This document shows positions 1-10,840 of a stretch of 64,000 nucleotides of DNA, piece after piece. This DNA is from Nilaparvata lugens (taxonomy: Eukaryota; Arthropoda; Insecta; Hemiptera; Delphacidae): the NCBI RefSeq assembly GCF_014356525.2, contig NC_052505.1, positions 16,934,135 to 16,998,134 of the forward strand. The letters are read 5' to 3'. The notes below the pieces were generated by a model that did not search any database, had not been told where the DNA came from, and saw only the letters and a list, made by a program, of their open reading frames with translations. Position 1 is the stretch's first letter. Every line of letters begins with the position of its first letter. The translations under genes and the position numbers were made by a program.

Positions 1-1180
1 AAAAAATTCAATCTCTACAATCTGAGACAAAATTCACTCTTTTTAATACTTGTTTCCTAATTGAGATAAAATGTTTTGGGGATAATTCAACCTCTATCTT
101 AGGTTGTAGAAATTGACATTTTTTTTTATTAAGTCGTAAAAAATATTATTTTATTGACGAATAAATTATTTTTTTGATAGATTTGATAATAATTATTATC
201 ATGAATCAGCGATAAATATTTAATGAGGAATACCGGAATAACTTGAATCACATCTAATTTAGAAAGCGGTGGTAACAGATGAAAGGCAACACTGTAATCC
301 TACCAGTTCCACTGCATGATTTGATCTCAAGCTATAGTACCGGTACTGAGCGAGAATTATTCATTATGCCTTTCCATAGTCAACAAACAATTTGGTAACA
401 GTGCAAAGGTAGAAGAGGATAGTGCTATCTCCTTTGTCTAGATGCGGGCAAGGATAGCAAACCAATGTTAATTACGTTCTGACTTATAATGTGAGTTTCA
501 CTACAACTACTGTAAGTCCATAGGGCCTAGGCCTATCTAGGAGAAAGCCTACCAAATAGCTTTGGCAAGGTATAACAATTTGTATTGCAGTCATTGCTTA
601 CCTTTGGAGCTGAATGATAAAGATATCAGGCAACCCTTTTCAATAATATTGCTCAACCGGATAATCAGCAGTAGATTTCTAGCTATCTTTACAATTATTG
701 GTAACTCCAGCTCTATTTAAAGATTTGAAGTCCTTGTACCTTGCACGGATGATAAACAGAGCAGCCAAACCATAACCAATAACTTGATTTTAATTGTCAC
801 CCTGTTTCAATCACACTGACTAGAAAATTGATGATGAATTGCACATGGTGAAAACACTCCACTTGCTGAGCAGCTGATACACAAAGTAGGTAGCTATCAA
901 AATAATATATTTGCTTGAAACATGCATTTCATCGATACTTTTTGTCAAAGATGAATGATGTTTTCATTTCATAGTGTTTTTCAAATTCATCGTATTTTTT
1001 TCTTAGTTGGTTGGAGTTTGTACGCCGGTAGCTTTGACCTTTGACCAGTTTTAACACAACTGCTTCCCCGGTCATGGGCTCGATTCACATTCCGCTTGGT
1101 ATTATGTCATCCATCATCTAACATACATGCTCAAATCACAAAAATCATCAGCATACAAGCAACATCATAATAACTATAAA
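1..1180. other. AT-rich non-coding DNA, no gene seen
   Basis: No open frame here resembles a known protein and no exon with good splice sites was recognised. I see no strong repeat structure in this stretch. Confidence 0.5.
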
Positions 1181-1181
1181 C

Positions 1182-1415
1182 TCCAGTTGCACAGAAGCCT
1201 GTTAAATTTTAATCTTCATTAAATGACACGAGAACCAATCAGAGAGCTTCTTTACGGGAAACCTTCTTTGATTGGTTCTCATGGCATTAATCATGATTGA
1301 AGTCAGTTAAATTTTAATCTCATAAAATTTTACTATTCCGAGAAGAAGGCATCTCTGATTGGTTCTCGTGTCATTTAATCATCATTAATATTTATCAGGC
1401 TTTTATGCAACTGGG
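1182..1415. mobile_element. MITE-like inverted-repeat element
   Basis: The ends are inverted copies (CCAGTTGCACAGAAGCCTG on the left; CAGGCTTTTATGCAACTGG on the right). Inside are inverted copies of a segment with AACCAATCAGAGA / TCTGATTGGTT and ATTTTAATC-type motifs, and the left part holds an extra internal copy, so it may be a composite of two related elements. A shorter relative lies at 60832-60969. No coding capacity, so it would be non-autonomous. Confidence 0.6.
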
Positions 1416-1659
1416 CCTAAGTATTGATTTCTTGTGACATTGATATCTAAAAGAAGTGTGTTGGTTAGCAATGATTCCGTTCACTGGGCTAATCGTTCAT
1501 TAATCCACTTACTAAAAGTTAATTAAAAATTCACCTTTGTTGCTATACTTTTTGTTACCATGTTTAAGATGGGAGTTGAGAATTAACAATATACAACTAT
1601 GAATAGTAAAAATGGAAGAGGTCTATTGCTATAATGAAAATATATTTGTAAATTAACTG

Positions 1660-1693
<34 letters not shown>

Positions 1694-1704
1694 TATATAT
1701 ATAT
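1660..1704. repeat. (TA)n microsatellite
   Basis: Nearly pure TA dinucleotide run with one AATA interruption. Confidence 0.9.
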
Positions 1705-2622
1705 TTGTAAGTTTACTGATAAATTAAATAATAGTTTAGTAGAGTTGATATTTCTTGATAGGATGTTTTGACATGGACTATTCTATAGAGTTTACTTACA
1801 GTTCTTTATAGTTAGTTTTTGTGAGGCTTTTTATTGCTTTAGAAGTAGAACTACTAAAAGTGGGACAATCAATGAATATTACAACTATTATTTAGATCCG
1901 TATTACATTAGCAGGACACCAGTGAGACACCAAATAAGTCGCGAGGCATTGCGTTCTCTTCCAATCTTCAGGGTGCTCGACTGGTGTTGCTGGGGTAACC
2001 CTGGGACATTACAGACCTCTGTTTCTGAAGGCAAATCATACTGCAGTTGTAGAAAAAATATTGTACGTTATTCGAGTGTAAAACTTCTTAATTGCTTTCA
2101 CAAAATTATCGCGCTCCACTCACGCTAAAACCAGAAATCAAATTCGGGGGGATCATAACATTGGCATAGAAAGCACCTACACTTTTGGGGAGACACCGGG
2201 GATGTGAATATGAAACACACCCCACCAAAGGTGGTCGGGGGTTTTTCCCCAGAAGTATTTTTCATATATTATGATTGTGCCATTCTCTCATCCGTTACTG
2301 TATTATTATTTCTTTGACTTATACTATAATTATGAAGAAAATATGACATTACAATCGATATTTTTTGTGGCACAAAAAAATTCAGGGCGACAAAATATTT
2401 CGGGGGAGGGGGGATACATCCTCATGACCCCCTCCCCTCTTAATACATGAGTAGCTATTTTTCGTGAAATATGTTAGGTCTATTTCAAAATCTACGTAAA
2501 AACTCCATTTTCATAGAATATTATAAAGAGCGAGTCATATGTATGGGAGCCCTTCAATAAATATTGTAGACTATTGTAGATATAATACTGTAACTTTCAG
2601 TATAAGTTATTGGTCAAATACT
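1705..2622. other. Non-coding stretch, no gene recognised
   Basis: Contains one 68-codon frame (1922-2128) with no recognisable motif and no codon structure that convinces me. It includes G-rich runs near 2140-2250 and 2400-2420. Nothing else identified. Confidence 0.4.
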
Positions 2623-3067
2623 CTACCTTTTGACGTACAACTAAATTTCAACCCCTCATAAGGTGCTGACTTAGGGGTTGTAACTCAAATATCTAAAATT
2701 TAAACACCCATTGTATGGTACATCATTTTAAAGGCCTTTTTGAAACAAGAAAGATGACATAGACAAAAATGTTCTATGATACTTGTATCCAAAATGGCGG
2801 CTGATTGAAGTTTTAGTTTTTAAAGAAGTGAGGGGTTGTAACTCAAATATTTTGAACGTAAACACCCATTGTGTGGTACATCATTTTAGGGCCTTCTCAA
2901 AACTAGAAAGATGACATCAATAAGAATGTTCTATGATATTTTTATCCAAAATGGCAGCTGATTACAGTTTAACAATTATTTCTTTAAAAACTCAAACTTC
3001 AATCAACCTCCATTTTAGATAAATCAAGTCATGAGAGGTTGAAACTCAGTTGTACGTAAAAAGGTAG
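2623..3067. repeat. Inverted-repeat element with internal 158-bp tandem duplication
   Basis: The outer ends are inverted copies of each other: CTACCTTTTGACGTACAACT on the left and the matching ACGTAAAAAGGTAG on the right. Inside, a unit starting AGGGGTTGTAACTCAAATAT at 2673 repeats at 2831 (158-bp spacing). Both units contain ACACCCATTGT and CAAAATGGC. No coding frame. Probably a non-autonomous element of unknown class. Confidence 0.55.
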
Positions 3068-3360
3068 TACTCAAAAATAACAAAATAATGAATAATAAAT
3101 TCAAATTTTTAGGTTTCCAATTTTTACTCTCAATCCACGTAATTTTGAACAAAATAATTATTCAATTTTTTAAGTTTTTTTGACATAAGGAGATTGCATT
3201 ATTTTAAAACACAAAATTATCCCTGGTGCAAAGCACAGGTTACCTGCTAGTTGAATAAAAAAGCCAAATTTACACAGCCATTAACATAAACACTTTCTCT
3301 GTCAGCTTTCCTCATTATAGCCTCAACGCTCCACAGCTGGCCAATACTGACATATTAATT

Positions 3361-4158
3361 AGTGAATCACATTATAGAACGCTAGCGCTATCTGCTAGCG
3401 AAAGTTGTAAGCTCCATCGAGACAATCTTATCAAAATTGAAAACGGTGGTTTTTGGTAATTTGTGAAGTTTATTCGAATGCTATCAGTGTTTTGTTTGGG
3501 AAATATTGTGATGAAGTACCCAGCCAACGTGATTGAGAGTTAAAAATTGGTTCATTTTTGCCATAAATTGTTTCAATGTATGTATTCTCTACCAACTCTC
3601 GCATGAGACTGTTAAGTCGTCATGATTATACTCTGACTTAAATCAGTTCAACTTATACTGAGTTGGTAAGGAGTGAATTCCTTCAAACTCTGTCTGAAGA
3701 TGGATGTTTGGCGAAATTGGAACCGTGTACGTTCCTGTCCTTATTGGTCTACAGTCGTCAGTCACATGTAACTTCTCAGTATTTTAATTATATAAGTAGC
3801 TTTTATACTGTCTAATAAAGCTATTTCTTCATTCAGAGTTGGAAGGAATTCACTCCTTATCAACTCAGATAAGTTGAACTGATTTAAGTCAGAGTATAAT
3901 CATGACGACTTAACAGTCTCATGCGAGAGTTGGTAGAGACATACATTGAAACAATTTATGGCAAAAATGAACCAATTTTTAACTCTCCATCACGTTGGCT
4001 GGGTACTTCATCACAATATTTCCCAAACAAAACACTGATAGCATTCGAATAAACTCTATTACCAAAAACCATCGTTTTCAATTTTGATAAGATTGTATCG
4101 ATGGAGATTACAACTTTCGTTAGCAGGTAGCGCTAGCGTTCTATAATGTGATTCACTG
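3361..4158. mobile_element. Large foldback element, ~335-bp inverted arms
   Basis: Arms 3361-3698 and 3828-4158 are near-identical inverted copies, beginning AGTGAATCACATTATAGAAC and ending GTTCTATAATGTGATTCACT. They flank a ~130-bp loop. The loop contains TATAAGTAGCTTTTATACTG and an AATAAAG motif, which resembles part of a promoter plus polyadenylation region, as in an LTR; that reading is inference. DNA on both sides (near 3095-3120 and 4190-4215) also matches in inverted orientation, so the duplicated unit may be larger. No protein is encoded. Confidence 0.75.
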
Positions 4159-4628
4159 AAATATGCATAAAATAATGCATTTATGTCCAGGAAACCTAAA
4201 AATTTGAATAAATTATTTATAATTTTGTTCAAAATTATGTGCATTTCAAGAGTTTCTAAAATTTGAAACCTAAAAAATTGAATACCGGTAATTAATTTAT
4301 TTATTATTTTGTCCAAATTATAAGAGGAATTTGAAGACCAACTAGATAATATAGACTATAAAACTTAATAGAAAACTGTAATATAAATAATAGACTATAA
4401 AACTTATAGAGAAACTTGAACAAGCGATAAAAAAACAGTAGTAGGCCTACTAACCTCGCTAGCCAGCCAGCTATTACACAAAAACTTATTCTGGTACCAG
4501 GTGAACAGAAAATTATAGGAGAGCTGTAGTATAGATGAATGCTCGCAAGCTACCTTGTTGTGTATCATTCTATGAATGATCCTTCCGTTTTGTATCAATT
4601 CTTCATTTCTGTACCACAAAGACAACCA

Positions 4629-5471
4629 CTATAGTGAGGTTCACGTTATAATGGCAGTGAAGAAAGATAGGAGAAAAACGTTGCCAAGTCTCTCCATTTT
4701 GCCACTGACTGCACATAGCTGTTACTCATTTCATCCCAGTAAATTAATCTAATAATAATTATCATTTCCTTGATAAAATAATCAATCTGATGTCAAATTA
4801 AGAAAATATATTTTTTCATAATTTTATTCAAAAATTTGATTCCATAACAACTGAGATCAGATTTTTATTTTTATACAAACCTGAAATGGCGGCTAATTCA
4901 AAAAGCTGTGATACAACAATCTGAATTTCAAAACAACAGAAATTGAGTTATTTAGTAGGCATTATATTCCAATTTCTTTTAAAAATGATAGAAAAATATA
5001 AATCCTATTTAAAAATAGGTCATTTCAATGGATTAATCCTGAAATGACTTTTCAATATTATTTATACCGGTACGAGTAGGTCTAACCTATACGGGTAGGC
5101 TAACTTAAGCATTGATGAAGTCTAGGATGGTTAGTTATCAACTTTTAAAATTTCATTTCAGGTATTTTAATTTGTGTTTCTCATACGGTGATGTTTAAAA
5201 ATTATTTCATTGTTTCAAAAATACATTTTAAATCAATTATATGACTTGTGTACTCAAGTATTTTGATAGAATAAAGGGAAAAATGGCGGCTGAGCATTGT
5301 TTGTTCAGTTTTGTACAGTCACTGTCAAGAGTAAACATAAAATATTCTGGCAGATAGACAACATTACAAAGCGAGAGAGAGATATTGCTATCTGTTTTGT
5401 TGTCTGATAGAAAAGGACAGCAACAGTATTGTCAATTGTGCACTGCCATTATAATGTGGACCTCACTATAG
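4629..5471. mobile_element. TIR element, GTGAGGTCCACGTTATA family
   Basis: Begins CTATAGTGAGGTTCACGTTA and ends with the inverted counterpart ATAATGTGGACCTCACTATAG, giving about 31-bp terminal inverted repeats. The interior is AT-rich and has no coding frame. Related copies lie at 39230-39607 (complete) and about 5985-6213 (right half). Likely a non-autonomous DNA transposon; class not determined. Confidence 0.65.
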
Positions 5472-5671
5472 CAGTTTTCTGAGTTTCAAGGTAAATTGGT
5501 GGATACCCATATTTTCAATAAAAACCGACATGGAATTGTCCAAACAAATTATTTAATGATATACTGTAGTATTCGTAGTTTTATCATTGATCTTTAGTAA
5601 ACTGTTTTGGACTGAGAATGAATTGAATATGTTCTATTCAACCCATATTATATAAAATCAAATCAAATTTT

Positions 5672-5725
5672 ATTTCGCCATAATGAAAATACATTTTTAT
5701 TGTATTATTTTCATTATGGCGAAAT
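5672..5725. repeat. Perfect short hairpin
   Basis: ATTTCGCCATAATGAAAAT and its exact reverse complement flank a 16-bp loop. Function unknown. Confidence 0.6.
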
Positions 5726-5984
5726 CATGAGAACTTGAAATGAATTTTGAAATGAGATAGTGAACAGAATCTTTGTAAACAACGTATTATTTGTGTGCGA
5801 ATTCTAGCAAATGTACGAAAGTAGCTCAATATTTGATTTTGATTGATTTGAAAAATTGTACGGTAATATATTTGTGAAGAAATATAAGTTTATTTAATAA
5901 TATTCAATAACTCAATAATAATATTATGAAATCAGTCTTCTTATAGTTGCATCAACAATAGTCATATCCTTATATTATATGGTA

Positions 5985-6213
5985 TTCTACATCTTAATTA
6001 TAAAAATTCACTATTAGATTATTAAAAAATATAATTTCTTGTTTATACAATAAAATATAATTGATTATTTCGAACGAGAATGGACCGTATATATTACATC
6101 AATAAACCTGTATTAACTACCATGTATAGAAGGCATTGACAAGACAGAGGATCGGGGTTTTCTCCCATCTTTCTTAAATGTCATTGTAACGTGGACCTCA
6201 CTATATAGGTGTT
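5985..6213. mobile_element. Right half of the GTGAGGTCCACGTTATA-family TIR element
   Basis: Ends with AACGTGGACCTCACTATATA. The preceding ~200 bp (with TTGACAAGACAGAGGATCGG and AAAATATAATTTCTTG) match the interior and right end of the element at 39230-39607. No left terminus adjoins it, so it is truncated or rearranged. Confidence 0.55.
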
Positions 6214-6543
6214 TTTTTAGAGGACAACACAATCAGTCAATCGGAGAGTTTCCTACCCTGGCGACTGTAAAAACGCCGTCTAAAACCGTCTGAAAAAAGC
6301 GTCGCTGTGCTTAGAAAACCTCCTATGTGTCAAAATTTCCGATTTTGCGTTTTTGGTATCATTTTCTTCAGAATTTCAAGCTCTACAGCCTGGTGAATAC
6401 CTGCTATGTGTAAAAAATTCCATAGTCATTTTATGGAGGAATAAAGAATATATCCGATGTGACCAGTGCAGTTTTATTGGTGCAGAATATCTTCTATGTA
6501 CATAAGTCCACAGAGGAGCTTTTCAAAAAAAATGAAATTCCAG

Positions 6544-6787
6544 TTGAATGAAAAAGACTAAGAAATTGTCAAAAAACCACTGATTCATTGATAATTAGAA
6601 AGACCGGTTTCGGTTATTACACCATTGTCAATCTCTGATAATCTCTTTATCTCGGCTTTATCTCTGCTTGTCAATCTCTGATAAAGAGATTATCAGAGAT
6701 TGACAATGGTGTGATTACCGAAACCGGTCTTTCTAATTATCAATGAATCAGTGGTTTTTTGTCAATTTCTTAGTCTTTGTCATTCAA
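6544..6787. repeat. Inverted repeat with ~107-bp arms
   Basis: Arms 6544-6650 and 6681-6787 are almost perfectly inverted and flank a 30-bp loop. Each arm contains GACCGGTTTCGGT (or its complement) and ATTGTCAATCTCTGATAA. The loop holds a further partial copy of TCAATCTCTGATA. Foldback or MITE of unknown family. Confidence 0.7.
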
Positions 6788-6832
6788 TATGAATAATTAC
6801 CACAATATCAACTTCTCAACTACACAAAAAGT

Positions 6833-7048
6833 GAAATTCCAGTTCTTACATTAGCAGAATTACTCCTATGTGAATGAATTCACATGAGAGCTTTTCAAAA
6901 AAATGAAATTCCAGTTCTTACATTAGCAGAATTACTCCTATGTGAATGAATTCACATGAGAGCTTTTCAAAAAAATGAAATTCCAGTTCTTACATTAGCA
7001 GAATTACTCCTATGTGAATGAATTCACATGAGAGCTTTTCAAAAGTGT
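6833..7048. repeat. Three 72-bp tandem repeats
   Basis: Units beginning GAAATTCCAGTTCTTACATT start at 6833, 6905 and 6977 (exact 72-bp period) and are virtually identical. Each contains the short palindromic motif GTGAATGAATTCAC. Diverged copies flank the array near 6533 and 7048. CRISPR is excluded: there are no variable spacers and the genome is eukaryotic. Confidence 0.85.
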
Positions 7049-7257
7049 AAAATTCTAGTTCTTTTGTTGGCAGAATGACACATAGGAGCTATTTCTGGTC
7101 AATGGTCATCTAGATCACTGAACAAAAACTAACCTATACGGTTAGTGTGGTGTTAGTTATTGAACTAAAATATTTTTAAAACATTTTGGGAAATGAGCAC
7201 TTGGAATGAAAAGAAGAGGTGTGTTAGAGGTTTAGTAGGCTATGAATACCAGAACAA

Positions 7258-7258
<1 letters not shown>

Positions 7259-7288
<30 letters not shown>

Positions 7289-7291
7289 AAA
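7259..7291. repeat. (AAG)n microsatellite
   Basis: Eleven AAG units within the 5' part of the transposase remnant. In one frame they give poly-Arg, in another poly-Lys, and probably replaced original codons. Confidence 0.9.
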
Positions 7292-7555
7292 ACACACTGA
7301 AGAACAAGTTGATAGTATTAAAAAGATGGAAGGTCATGATGTGTTCCTACAAAAAAATTCAGGAGAAACTTTAAAAGGATGCAGGTTTTTCTTCTTGAAT
7401 ACTTTGAATATAGGTGAAGATTCATTCAAAAGATGGGTGAAAAATTATGCCATAACTGAAGAGGAGGAAGAAACTGGACCAGTTGAAGAACTCCAGAGAA
7501 ACAAAATGGAAGCAGAGAAGAGAAAGTGCGATAACCACTAGTGAAAGTGATCAAT

Positions 7556-7962
7556 AGAGATCAATAAAAAAAATGTATTGATATCAATAGGTATTTGGGC
7601 CAATACACATCAATAGGTATCCATGGATATGTATTGATGTGTATTGGCCCAAATACCTATTGATATCAATACAATTCAATACATATCCATGGATATCAAT
7701 ACATAACCAGCTGTATTGATATCAATACACATCAATACATTTCCATGGATATGTATTGGCCCAAATACCAATTGATATCAATACAAATCAATACTTATCC
7801 ATGGATATCAATACATAACCAGCTGTATTGATATCAATACACATCAATACATTTCCATGGATATGTATTGGCCGAAATACCTAATGATATCAATACATAT
7901 CAATAGGTAGCCATGGATATCAATACATAACCAGCTGTATTGATATCAATACAGATCAATAG
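7556..7962. repeat. Palindrome-rich satellite with 112-bp period
   Basis: Made of self-complementary blocks ATTGATATCAAT, ATCCATGGAT and TTGGCCCAA in varying order. The motif ACCAGCTGTATTGATATC recurs at 7706, 7818 and 7930, an exact 112-bp period. At 7574-7673 a perfect inverted repeat has 42-bp arms and a 16-bp spacer. It sits between the N-terminal and middle parts of the transposase remnant. Confidence 0.85.
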
Positions 7963-8627
7963 CCATCTACAAACATTAATCACAATTGCATCAAAAGGGG
8001 GAAGAAGACAGGTTGAGAATGTGAGAGCATGGTTGGCACTTATAGGTACCAAAAGTTCCTACTCATTATTGTAGAGCCTTCTCCGATAGAGTTAATGTGG
8101 AATCTACATTCCGATTAATTGTACATATGCATAGCATTTACCAAGAGTGGTGTGTGAATAACAATCATGAATCAGTAGGGAGAAAACTGTTTGACGAAGT
8201 ACTTAGTGAGGAGAAAATAAGTATACACACTTTGCCTAGGAAAGATCAATGTGATGTGTGTTGTGGCTTTAAAATGGAAAATAATCTCCAGATATTAACG
8301 AGGAGCATATTAGAAAGAAAAATGATGCCAGAGAGGCAAAGAAACTTGCTAAAGAAAGCTGCTCGGAAAAAAGCTGGTATCAACTATGGACCTCCAGAGT
8401 GTTCTATTATGCCCAAAACTCCAAACTTCGATGTTAAATTACAAGAAAAAACTGCAATGTCATAATTTCACACTATATGAATTGGATAAAGGAGCAGTAA
8501 CACTTTACTTTTGGCATGAAGGTAATGGTGAGGTGACATCGAATGAATTCACCTCTTGTGTGATTGATTATTTGAAAAAATTTTCAGCCAACTTCAAACA
8601 TGTAGTGCTTATTTCGGATGACTGTAA

Positions 8628-8782
8628 TTATAAATTAATTATAATTATAATGTAATTTATTATTACATTAATAAGTTCTAATTATATTATATATAATTAT
8701 AATATTATAATTATATATAATTATATTATATATATAATTATAATTATATAATATAATTATTGTAATTTATAATTATAATTAT
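8628..8782. repeat. AT-only palindromic insertion in transposase remnant
   Basis: About 150 bp of almost pure A/T (AATTATAATTATA-type blocks in both orientations) begins immediately after codons for SDDCNY. Coding similarity resumes with RNKVLASAL. The repeated AATTATA at both edges could be a duplication made by insertion or by repeat expansion. Confidence 0.65.
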
Positions 8783-9387
8783 AGAAATAAAGTTCTTGCT
8801 AGTGCTTTAAGTGATTATTCAAAGGAAAGAAACATTGTAATTGAACAACTATTTCTAGATAAAGGACAACTATGATGGAATGATGGAATGTGATAGTGTC
8901 CATGCCACACTTGAACAGTTGTTCAAAATACCTATCAATTCTCCATCAGATTATATAGCACTCATGAGAACTGCAATGCCAAGAAACCCATATGACATAA
9001 GAGTAGTAGACCATTCTTTCTTTTTGGACTATGAGAAGGTGACAACAAATCTCCCATCACTTAGAACTGGGAAAAAGGCTGGTGACAAAGTGGTTGTTGA
9101 CATTCTTGCATTAAAATATTTACCCAATGGGGATATTCAGTTCAAAAGAAGATTTTGAGCTCTTGCCTCAAGTAAGAAGGAGATCCCAGCAAGCTAAACA
9201 AAAACCAAAAATTCCAAATTTATACATTTCACCCTTGGCAATAAAGGAATCCAAGTATAATCATCTACAAGAGCTGAAAGATGTTGTTGACAAGCACCAT
9301 CATTTTTCTCACGACAGTCTCCTGTTAAAAAGGATAGAAAATAATATTATTGTAAACCATACAAGTAAGTCAATTATGAATTTTTGA

Positions 9388-10727
9388 ACCTATTATTTTT
9401 AACCATTGATAGACTATTATTACACAAATCATAAACCACACAAGTAAGTCGATTATGATTTCTTTATTGCCAAGGGTGAAATGTATAAATTTGAATTTTT
9501 TCGTTTTTGCCTGGTTGACAAGAGAAGTCGCTCTTGGGTTTGTTTTTCATGAAAAAAATTGTGTACCACATGGGTGCACATGGTCTTTATAGAAAAAAAT
9601 GATAATCTCAATGAATCTCATTACTAAGTCCTACTTTATCAATAGACCCTGACTTACTCATTTTTCATCAAATGAAAACTGAAATGTTCATCAAAATAAA
9701 AATAAATCTAACCACAAATGAAGATGATTTAGTTATGAATATAACTATAACTATAATATTATAACCAAAATAAATCTCACATAACCTATAAAACAGCATT
9801 CCTTCTGTATCTTGATAACTGTTTTGATCAGCTTATTAAATGTAAAAAGATAATTTGTTGAAATCTATGCTATAGTTATTATAAAGTAATTCTTATAAAA
9901 ATATCATTAGAGTATTATAAAATTATATTTCTCCACAAAATTTACTTTTTCTTTGAACACAAAAACATCCCAACCCAAGGTGATAATTCTCTACCATGGG
10001 ACCAGCTCTAACAGTTAGCCCATTGAAATGCATTATAACTGTGCACCATAATGAACCACAAAGCTTGGAACACAACTATCATAATATGTGTTACCTTTAT
10101 GGGAGAAACTGGCTGTCTCATTTTGATACAATTGATCTTCAAAGTGTGGTTGGAAACTGTAATATTCTTTAGTTGTAACATTGATTTGATTTGACATTAT
10201 TAATAATCTATGGATATAATTCGTTTATTCATTTATATTATACACAAATCATGATAATAAATATTATAACAAGGATAGACAAACTAAACTCAGATTGTAC
10301 TATTTTTCCTGAATTTCGATGAATAATGGTCCAAAAAAGGCTATTTACTTCTGCAGCACTTTACACAAAGAATGTTGGTCTTGGTCTAGAAGAAATGTTA
10401 TAATTTTTTAAAAAATATAGAGTGAGAAAAATTTGAAAGTTTTGAAACTTACAAGTAATAATAATAGCACTACTAGTTTACTCGTCTCTATGACTACATT
10501 AATTTAATATGCATAGAATTAAAATCTGATCGATGGTATTCTTTATTTTTATTCTATCATGATCTAAGCAGGGAAAATAAATAATTATCATTCTATGAGG
10601 TTCTCATTTATCATGTTTGAATTATTTTCTCATAGTTATTATATTCTTATACAAAGCACAGTAACATTGTAAAATGTAGATAAACTAATTGCACATTTGG
10701 AAAATAGTTAATTATTATGTGATACCA
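9388..10727. other. AT-rich non-coding DNA, no gene seen
   Basis: No frame above 60 codons and no recognised exon. The piece AACCACACAAGTAAGTCGATTATG near 9433 duplicates sequence at 9356, a small local duplication just past the transposase remnant. Confidence 0.5.
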
Positions 10728-10840
10728 GGGGTCAGTTTCATAAAAATTCACAAGTGGTATGTAAAAACATTTATACATCTAGTGTGTGTCCGCCTTTTTC
10801 CTGTATTACAGGAAACCTAAATCTTCATGAAACAGGCCCC
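10728..10840. mobile_element. 113-bp MITE
   Basis: Starts GGGGTCAGTTTCATAAA and ends TTCATGAAACAGGCCCC, imperfect terminal inverted repeats. Inside is TTTCCTGTATTACAGGAAA, a strong palindrome. No coding capacity. It lies about 640 bp beyond the CIB2 stop codon. Confidence 0.65.

Larger units (their letters stand above)
7193..9387 (+). pseudogene. Decayed DDE-like transposase gene (family common in insect genomes)
   Basis: Several frames joined end to end read as one protein. An N-terminal piece from ATG 7193 leads into a region with GCRFFFLNTLNIGEDSF (7242-7541). After a satellite insertion the pieces continue from about 8020 with VPTHYCRAFSDRV, then RLIVHMHSIYQEW and PRKDQCDVCCGF (8097-8370). 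Next come DLQSVLLCPK, HNFTLYELDKG, WHEGNGE and LISDDCNY (8386-8627), then RNKVLASAL, MECDSVHATLEQL and FFLDYEK (8780-9158), and finally PLAIKESKYNHLQELKD. DLQ, SDDC and ECDS look like the acidic residues of an RNase H-fold transposase. I believe relatives are labelled DUF7869 in recent domain databases, but this is unchecked. Frameshifts lie near 8045, 8380 and 9150, and two insertions break the frame, so it is not functional. Confidence 0.6.

Noticed and set aside
6833..7048. Regularly spaced repeats resembling CRISPR
   Set aside because: Units are contiguous 72-bp tandem copies without spacers, in insect nuclear DNA.
7242..7541. Arginine-rich small protein
   Set aside because: The Arg run is an AAG microsatellite; the remaining residues belong to the transposase remnant.
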